A stretch of 18,221 nt of DNA from contig JAEOTV010000252.1 in the NCBI GenBank assembly GCA_016839635.1, positions 1 through 18,221 on the forward strand, in the 5' to 3' direction. The notes under the pieces were generated by a model. The model was not told where the DNA came from. It did not search any database and saw only the letters and a list, made by a program, of their open reading frames with translations. A program made the position numbers and the translations under genes. This DNA is from Promethearchaeota archaeon. GTDB taxonomy: Archaea > Asgardarchaeota > Lokiarchaeia > Sigynarchaeales > SOKP01. Shown in pieces: positions 13,641 through 18,221 of the stretch (its first letter is position 1; every line of letters starts with the position of its first letter).

Positions 13641-14999
13641 ATGGATCACAAATTTATTCATCCAATAGAGACGAGATATCGGACTGAGATGGCGAAATTT
13701 TTTACTGAAGAAGCTAAATTAGAACATTGGTTGATGGTTGAAGCTGTATTAGCACAAGTCCATGCAGAATTAGGAAATATTCCACAAAAGGCTGCAGATG
13801 AAATTAATAAGAAGGCAAATTTAAATTTTGTAAAATTAGAAAGAGTTAAAGAAATTGATAAAGAAATTCATCATGACTTGATGGCAATGGTTAAAACTCT
13901 CGCAGAACAATGTGAAAATAACGCAGGAAAATATGTTCATCTTGGTGCTACAAGTTATGACATTGAAGATACAGCTACTGCTCTACAATTAAAAGAAGCT
14001 TTAAATTACCTATATGCTTCTATGATAGATTTATTAAAGGTTTTAATGCATCTCACAGAAGAAAAAAAAGGGTTAGTTTGTATAGGAAGAACCCATGGGC
14101 AACATGCAATACCCACTACTTACGGAATGAGATTTGGGGTATGGGCATATGAAATAAATAGACATTTAGAAAGAATCTCTGAAATTAAAAATAGGATCTC
14201 TTTTGGTAAATTATCTGGTGCTGTCGGTACAATGGCAAGTTTTAGTGAAAAAGGAATTGAATTACAAAATAAAGTAATGAAGAAACTCGATTTGAACCCT
14301 GTTTTGATTGCAAATCAAATAATACAGAGAGATAGACATGCTGAAATTTTGTTTTTAACCACGTTGATTGGTCAGACTTTGGCAAAAATAGCAAGAGAGA
14401 ACCGAATTTTACAGAGAAATGAAATTGCAGAAATGTTTGAACCTTTTAAGGAAACACAAGTTGGTAGTTCAACAATGCCCCATAAAAGAAATCCTCATAA
14501 ATCAGAACGGATTTGTAGTTTGGCTAGAATTTTAAAATCTAATGTATTAGTTGCGTTAGATAATATTGTTCTCGAGGATGAAAGAGATATTACAAATTCT
14601 GCATCTGAGAGAATAATATTTGCTGAAAATTTCATATTATTAGATTATATGATTAAACAAATAACCCAGAATTTAAATAATTTAGAATTTGATGAATTAA
14701 AAATTAAGGAAAATCTTAATCTTACTAGAGGTGCCTGCCTTACAGAAAAGGTTATGGTACAACTAGTTAATAAAGGAATTGGAAGGCAAGAAGCACACGA
14801 AATTTTAAGGCAAGCATCAATTAAAGCTCGGAAAGAAAAAATAAATATGAATGAAATTTTAATGGAAAATAAAGAAATAATGGAAAAATTCTCAAAAGAA
14901 GAATTAAACGAAATTTTTGATCCGCATAAATATATTGGTAAGGCTGTTGAGCAAGTAGATAATTTATTAAAAATCCTGAAAGCAAAATATAATTTTTAA
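13641..14999 (+). CDS. purB: Adenylosuccinate lyase
   Basis: Fumarase/aspartase-superfamily lyase acting twice in purine synthesis: SAICAR to AICAR plus fumarate, and adenylosuccinate to AMP plus fumarate. The 452-aa length is normal. The superfamily signature GSSTMPHKRNP is at 275-285 with the catalytic Ser loop. Other active-site blocks are HHDLMAMV (from H77), GKYVHLGATSYDIEDTA and the catalytic-His region GRTHGQHAIPTT (149-160), QRDRHAE, and a C-terminal LTEKVM helix. It works as a homotetramer in the cytosol. The start is ATG at 13641 with no SD in an AT-rich leader. purM follows 12 nt after the stop, forming a purine operon. Confidence 0.95.
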   Translation: MDHKFIHPIETRYRTEMAKFFTEEAKLEHWLMVEAVLAQVHAELGNIPQKAADEINKKANLNFVKLERVKEIDKEIHHDLMAMVKTLAEQCENNAGKYVHLGATSYDIEDTATALQLKEALNYLYASMIDLLKVLMHLTEEKKGLVCIGRTHGQHAIPTTYGMRFGVWAYEINRHLERISEIKNRISFGKLSGAVGTMASFSEKGIELQNKVMKKLDLNPVLIANQIIQRDRHAEILFLTTLIGQTLAKIARENRILQRNEIAEMFEPFKETQVGSSTMPHKRNPHKSERICSLARILKSNVLVALDNIVLEDERDITNSASERIIFAENFILLDYMIKQITQNLNNLEFDELKIKENLNLTRGACLTEKVMVQLVNKGIGRQEAHEILRQASIKARKEKINMNEILMENKEIMEKFSKEELNEIFDPHKYIGKAVEQVDNLLKILKAKYNF

Positions 15000-15011
15000 A
15001 TTTTGATTTAA

Positions 15012-16193
15012 ATGACAGGAAATGACAATTTATATAGTATTTTGGGTGTCTCATCAAAGAAGGAAGACGTTCACAAAGCACTAAAACTAATTGATAAGGG
15101 TTTATTTCCTGGAGCATTTTGTAGAATTATAAAAGATATTGATGATAGAAAAGATTATTGTTCTATTTTTCATACTGATGGAGCTGGTACTAAAGCCAGC
15201 TTAGCATACATGTATTATAAAGAAACAGGGGATATTTCAGTTCTTAAAGGTATAGTTAGGGATGCTATGGTGATGAATCTCGATGATATTTTATGTGTGG
15301 GGGCAACAGGTAATATTTTCTTTTCAAACAATTTAGGAAGAAATCGCCAATATATAAACGGAGATGCTATAGGAACAATAATTAAAGAATACTATGATTA
15401 TAGTGAAAAGTTAACATCTCTAGGCTTACATATAAAGATGTGTGGAGGAGAAACTGCTGATATTGGAGATATTGTAAAAACTCTTGTAGTTGATGCTTCA
15501 GCTTTCACAACAATGAAAAGAGAAGATGTTATTGATGCAAGTAAAATTAAAACTGATGATGTCATAATCGGATTAGCTAGTTATGGTAAAGCTTCTTATG
15601 AAGATGAATATAATAGTGGAATTGGGAGTAATGGGTTAACTCTTGCTAGACATGGTCTACTTTCGCATGAATATTACAAAAAATACCCAGAATGTTATGA
15701 TCAAAATCTTGATGAGAAATTTATTTTCTTTGGGAAGTACAAATTAACAGATAAGGTTAATGAACATGATTTATCTATAGGAAGAGCTTTACTATCACCA
15801 ACAAGAACTTATGCTCCTATTATAAAAGATGTAGTTGAAAAATATAGAAGTAAAATACACGGAATTATACATAATACAGGGGGAGGTCAAACCAAGATTA
15901 TAAAATTTGGAAAGGGAATAAAATATGTTAAAAATAACTTTTTCAGAATTCCTATAATATTTGAATTAATTCAAAGATCTTCTGAAACTCAATGGAAGGA
16001 GATGTTTAGTGTTTTCAATATGGGACACAGGATGGAAATCGTATGCAATGAGTCTATAGCTTCAGAGATTATGAAAATCGCAAGAAAATATGAAATTGAT
16101 TCTAAGATAATCGGATTTTGTGAGAAATCTCCCATAAAAGATAAGAATTCAATAGAAATAAAATCAGAATTTGGCTCTTTCATTTATGATTAG
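15012..16193 (+). CDS. purM: Phosphoribosylformylglycinamidine cyclo-ligase (AIR synthase), Bacteroidota-like form
   Basis: ATP-dependent enzyme converting FGAM to AIR, 393 aa. PurM features are the Gly-rich active-site segment HTDGAGTKASL (54-64), MNLDDILCVGAT, CGGETADIGD and NTGGGQTK near the centre of the C-terminal lobe. It is longer than the usual 330-350 aa. Distinctive blocks (GVSSKKEDVHKAL, DKGLFPGAFC, SLAYMYYKETGD, GIGSNGLTLARH, LLSPTRTYAPIIKDV, WKEMFSVFNMGHRMEI, KSEFGSFIYD) agree closely, as I recall the sequences, with the PurM variant of Bacteroidota rather than with the canonical E. coli or methanogen type. Horizontal acquisition is therefore likely (inference). It is the second gene of the purB-purM pair, starting at ATG 12 nt after purB with no SD. 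Confidence 0.86.
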   Translation: MTGNDNLYSILGVSSKKEDVHKALKLIDKGLFPGAFCRIIKDIDDRKDYCSIFHTDGAGTKASLAYMYYKETGDISVLKGIVRDAMVMNLDDILCVGATGNIFFSNNLGRNRQYINGDAIGTIIKEYYDYSEKLTSLGLHIKMCGGETADIGDIVKTLVVDASAFTTMKREDVIDASKIKTDDVIIGLASYGKASYEDEYNSGIGSNGLTLARHGLLSHEYYKKYPECYDQNLDEKFIFFGKYKLTDKVNEHDLSIGRALLSPTRTYAPIIKDVVEKYRSKIHGIIHNTGGGQTKIIKFGKGIKYVKNNFFRIPIIFELIQRSSETQWKEMFSVFNMGHRMEIVCNESIASEIMKIARKYEIDSKIIGFCEKSPIKDKNSIEIKSEFGSFIYD

Positions 16194-16292
16194 GAATCGA
16201 CGCTTATAACAAAATGTTTATTGAATTCTTTTCATGATTAAATAACAAAATTTATAATTTTTTGATTCAATTATTTTTTATTCAAATCAGAT

Positions 16293-16299
16293 AGGTGAT
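16293..16299 (+). promoter_or_regulatory. Strong Shine-Dalgarno AGGTGAT for the CPBP gene
   Basis: AGGTGAT is complementary over seven bases to the common archaeal 16S 3' end (ATCACCT) and is placed 5 nt before the ATG at 16305, fixing that start. Confidence 0.65.
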
Positions 16300-16304
16300 A
16301 TTCT

Positions 16305-17378
16305 ATGCCACGAATAGGTCAAAGTAGAAAGAAGCAGATTGCTAAAAAGAGGTTCCGTTTTTTCATATATGAATTATTTTGGGTTTTTATTGGTATATTT
16401 GCATTGCTATTGATCCCATTCTTTATAGTTCCTTTGTTTATTAGTGAAACATCTGCATTTTATGGTACTTTATTCTATTCATTTAGAGCAATAATAGTAT
16501 TATCTGGAGTACCAATTATTCTATATCTCTTTAATTTGGTTTTTGAGCCTCAAAAAAGAGATTTGATTATTGAAGAAGATGTCTCAGCTGCTATGGGACA
16601 TTTAAAATTATATAAAATGTCAAAGAAGAATTACAAATATCAAATACTATATGGTGTTTTGCTTTTTTTCCTTGTCTTCTTACCGATTGATTTTTTTGGA
16701 TACTTAATTGTTCCTGGGATGCTTGAATATCAAGCAATTGCCCTTTCTTCAAAAATAACAGATATTTATCTTCTAGATCCTAATTATTTCATATTTCTTT
16801 TCTCTGTAATAATAATTCAACTTTCTGTCGCGATTTCTGAAGAGACGATCTTTAGGGGTGTAATTAATAAAAGAGGGGGGGTTTACTTTTTTAAATATTC
16901 AGCGGTAATCATATCGTCTTTTTCTTGGGGATTAGCTCATTTTGCTTATTTTCTAGATCCAATAAGTCACCTATATCCTTTCTGGTATCCTATTGTATGG
17001 TTTATGCAAGCATTCTTTATTGGGATTATTCTCTCTTTACTAGTATTAAGAAGAAAGTGGTTAATTCCTGCAATAATTGCTCACGCTCTTAACAATATAA
17101 TCTCTGCTCATGCGGTTTGGAGTTTGTTACAAGGTAATAGCTTTACAATTGTAGGCCTTTATCTATATTATCCTTTACTGATTATTGGATGTATCTTATT
17201 TGTATGGTACTTTTCTCAAATAAAAGAAGGCTTTTCAATTGGAATTAATATGCTTAAAAACTATTTTAAGCGTGAAGACAAATTTGAGAAATCTAAAGGA
17301 GATTCAATTGTTCGTGTTCTTTTTGATATTCTAATGGGTTTGATAATTTTTCTAATGAGCTTTATGGTAGCTATTTAG
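16305..17378 (+). CDS. CPBP (Abi/Rce1-like) intramembrane metalloprotease
   Basis: 357-aa polytopic membrane protein of the CAAX protease and bacteriocin-processing (CPBP) family. The three hallmark motifs are present: EETIFR (E179, E180, R184), SFSWGLAHF (H212, with Trp where many members have Phe), and HALNN (H260, N264). These lie in TM helices and form the metal site of a glutamate-dependent intramembrane protease. The basic N-terminus is followed by TM segments at about 21-47 and 56-80, further helices at 113-137 and 160-178, the catalytic core, and TMs near 275-295 and 338-357. In eukaryotes Rce1 trims prenylated proteins; no CaaX substrate is visible in this window, so the substrate is unknown. 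A near-perfect SD fixes the ATG. The phosphodiesterase gene follows 14 nt downstream. Confidence 0.9.
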   Translation: MPRIGQSRKKQIAKKRFRFFIYELFWVFIGIFALLLIPFFIVPLFISETSAFYGTLFYSFRAIIVLSGVPIILYLFNLVFEPQKRDLIIEEDVSAAMGHLKLYKMSKKNYKYQILYGVLLFFLVFLPIDFFGYLIVPGMLEYQAIALSSKITDIYLLDPNYFIFLFSVIIIQLSVAISEETIFRGVINKRGGVYFFKYSAVIISSFSWGLAHFAYFLDPISHLYPFWYPIVWFMQAFFIGIILSLLVLRRKWLIPAIIAHALNNIISAHAVWSLLQGNSFTIVGLYLYYPLLIIGCILFVWYFSQIKEGFSIGINMLKNYFKREDKFEKSKGDSIVRVLFDILMGLIIFLMSFMVAI

Positions 17379-17383
17379 AGGAG
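17378..17383 (+). promoter_or_regulatory. Shine-Dalgarno GAGGAG overlapping the CPBP stop
   Basis: GAGGAG begins on the last base of the CPBP TAG stop and lies 9 nt before the ATG at 17393, tying translation of the phosphodiesterase to the upstream gene. Confidence 0.6.
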
Positions 17384-17392
17384 TGTTAATTA

Positions 17393-17911
17393 ATGAAGTT
17401 AGGGATAATTTCCGATACACATATTACAAATGATTATAGGAAAGATAAAGTCTCTAAATTAGTAAACCAACTTAAAGAAGCCTTTAAGGATGTAGATGAA
17501 ATTGTCCATGTTGGAGATGTGTGTGAAAATTTCTTTTTAGATGAGATAAAAAAGATTGCACCGACCAGATGTGTAAAAGGAAATCTGGATAACATTAATG
17601 GTTTAGAAAATTTTATCAAATTTTCTATAGGGAGATATAACATTGGAGTGATTCATCTACTCCCAGATGATGTTGAGGAATTTGCCAAAAGAAATGATTT
17701 AAATATTCTTATTTTTGGTCATACCCATCAACCTCTTATTAAAGGAACAGATTTTAATTTACTTCTTTTAAATCCAGGATCTCCAACTCAACCAAAAGCG
17801 CCTCAGGAACGAGCTGGATTTATGAAGCCAATCGCAAGACCAACTGTAATTACTTTAAATATTGATGAGATTGATATTTTATCAACGTTTATTATCACCC
17901 TTAAAAAATAA
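17393..17911 (+). CDS. YfcE/MJ0936-type metallophosphodiesterase
   Basis: 172-aa calcineurin-like phosphoesterase of the small YfcE/MJ0936 class, which hydrolyses phosphodiesters with a two-metal centre. Ligands are in the expected order: D8 and H10 (SDTH), D42 (HVGDV), N64 (GNLD), H88 (GVIH), H110 and H112 (GHTH), then the GSPT turn. The length is typical, with no signal peptide. The physiological substrate of this class is not settled; cyclic nucleotides and other phosphodiesters have been tested in relatives. It lies 14 nt downstream of the CPBP gene with its SD across the stop, so it is co-transcribed; a functional link between the two is not evident. Confidence 0.92.
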   Translation: MKLGIISDTHITNDYRKDKVSKLVNQLKEAFKDVDEIVHVGDVCENFFLDEIKKIAPTRCVKGNLDNINGLENFIKFSIGRYNIGVIHLLPDDVEEFAKRNDLNILIFGHTHQPLIKGTDFNLLLLNPGSPTQPKAPQERAGFMKPIARPTVITLNIDEIDILSTFIITLKK

Positions 17912-18146
17912 GTATACTCTTGACTTATAATTACTTTATCGGATAATTCCCTTAAATTACTCCAAGGTAAAAGAAGATATCATTTTTTTAATTCAAGAGA
18001 ATAAATATAACACATAACTATAAATCTACTCTGAATAATTTTAAATATTAAATAACTCATATTATTTATACAAGGAAATTTTATGTAAGCTTATTAGAAT
18101 AAAATAATATGCATATATAAAATATAAAACCTTTATTATAGATATT

Positions 18147-18155
18147 ATTTAAAAA
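18147..18155 (+). promoter_or_regulatory. Candidate TATA box for the gene at the right edge
   Basis: ATTTAAAAA is centred about 28 nt before the TTG at 18179. The 267-bp gap 17912-18178 otherwise holds only A/T-rich sequence, with no reading frame or RNA gene that I can support. Confidence 0.35.
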
Positions 18156-18178
18156 ATCTCTATTGAGAGTGTGTAGAT

Positions 18179-18221
18179 TTGGTAAGTAGACTTGAATTAG
18201 TACTTAAAGAACTTAATGAAA
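18179..18221 (+). CDS. Start of a gene, possibly a roadblock/LC7 protein (partial)
   Basis: From TTG at 18179 the frame reads MVSRLELVLKELNE and runs off the window. Asgard roadblock/LC7 proteins often begin with a helix of this kind (S/K-x-LE-x-(I/V)LKELNE), and a TATA-like box stands at the right distance upstream, preceded by GAGAG. With only 14 residues the identity is a guess; roadblock proteins commonly partner with small GTPases. It could equally be any protein with an amphipathic N-terminal helix. Confidence 0.4.
   Translation, partial: MVSRLELVLKELNE

Noticed and set aside
1..18221. Mobile elements, integrases, CRISPR or a defence island
   Set aside because: No transposase, integrase, terminal inverted repeats, target duplications or known defence genes were seen. 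The CPBP protease (Abi family by name) has no toxin or bacteriocin partner nearby.

Overview
The window reads as a piece of an Asgard archaeal chromosome, most likely from the Lokiarchaeia. The evidence is a true actin-family protein very close to eukaryotic actin, a Rab/Ras-like small GTPase, a 22-residue leucine-rich-repeat protein and a 7-TM protein with a longin/roadblock-like tail. These sit next to plainly archaeal genes: RNA polymerase subunit K, the Hef helicase-nuclease, and a tRNA interrupted by an intron in its anticodon stem. The DNA is AT-rich, genes are short-spaced, TATA-like boxes and T-tracts flank transcription units, and several starts are TTG or GTG. Family calls rest on motifs read by eye; no database search was run.

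Layout. 1-936: 3' part of a lokiactin gene, followed by a T-rich terminator. 1100-2542: HEAT-like plus LRR protein, converging on and overlapping a GNAT acetyltransferase (2528-3097, minus). A 45-bp divergent promoter region then leads to a winged-helix protein (3143-3601) and a 7-TM/longin-like protein (3686-4762). On the minus strand lie rpoK (4801-5103) and an intron-containing tRNA-Val(CAC) (5215-5318). 5510-7855 encodes full-length Hef. 7979-8563 encodes a small GTPase ending in a zinc ribbon. 8740-9801 is a UDP-glucuronate decarboxylase-like SDR, overlapped by a TM-anchored DUF1616-like surface protein (9794-10288) rich in N-glycosylation sequons. On the minus strand, tldE (10285-11658), tldD (11659-13110) and a small DUF1922-like zinc ribbon (13214-13411) follow. 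13641-16193 is a purB-purM purine pair. 16305-17911 is a CPBP intramembrane protease gene with a downstream YfcE-type phosphodiesterase. The last bases (18179-18221) look like the start of another gene, possibly a roadblock protein.

How the genes relate. Likely transcription units are tldD-tldE, purB-purM, the SDR with its DUF1616-like partner, and CPBP-phosphodiesterase. The cytoskeletal and membrane-signalling genes (actin, LRR, 7-TM/longin, GTPase, possible roadblock) are near each other but have separate promoters and mixed neighbours, so this is proximity rather than an operon. The points most worth following up are the GTPase-zinc ribbon fusion with a degenerate guanine-specificity motif, the non-canonical tRNA intron, the Bacteroidota-like PurM, the 7-TM/longin-like protein and the sequon-dense surface protein beside a nucleotide-sugar enzyme.
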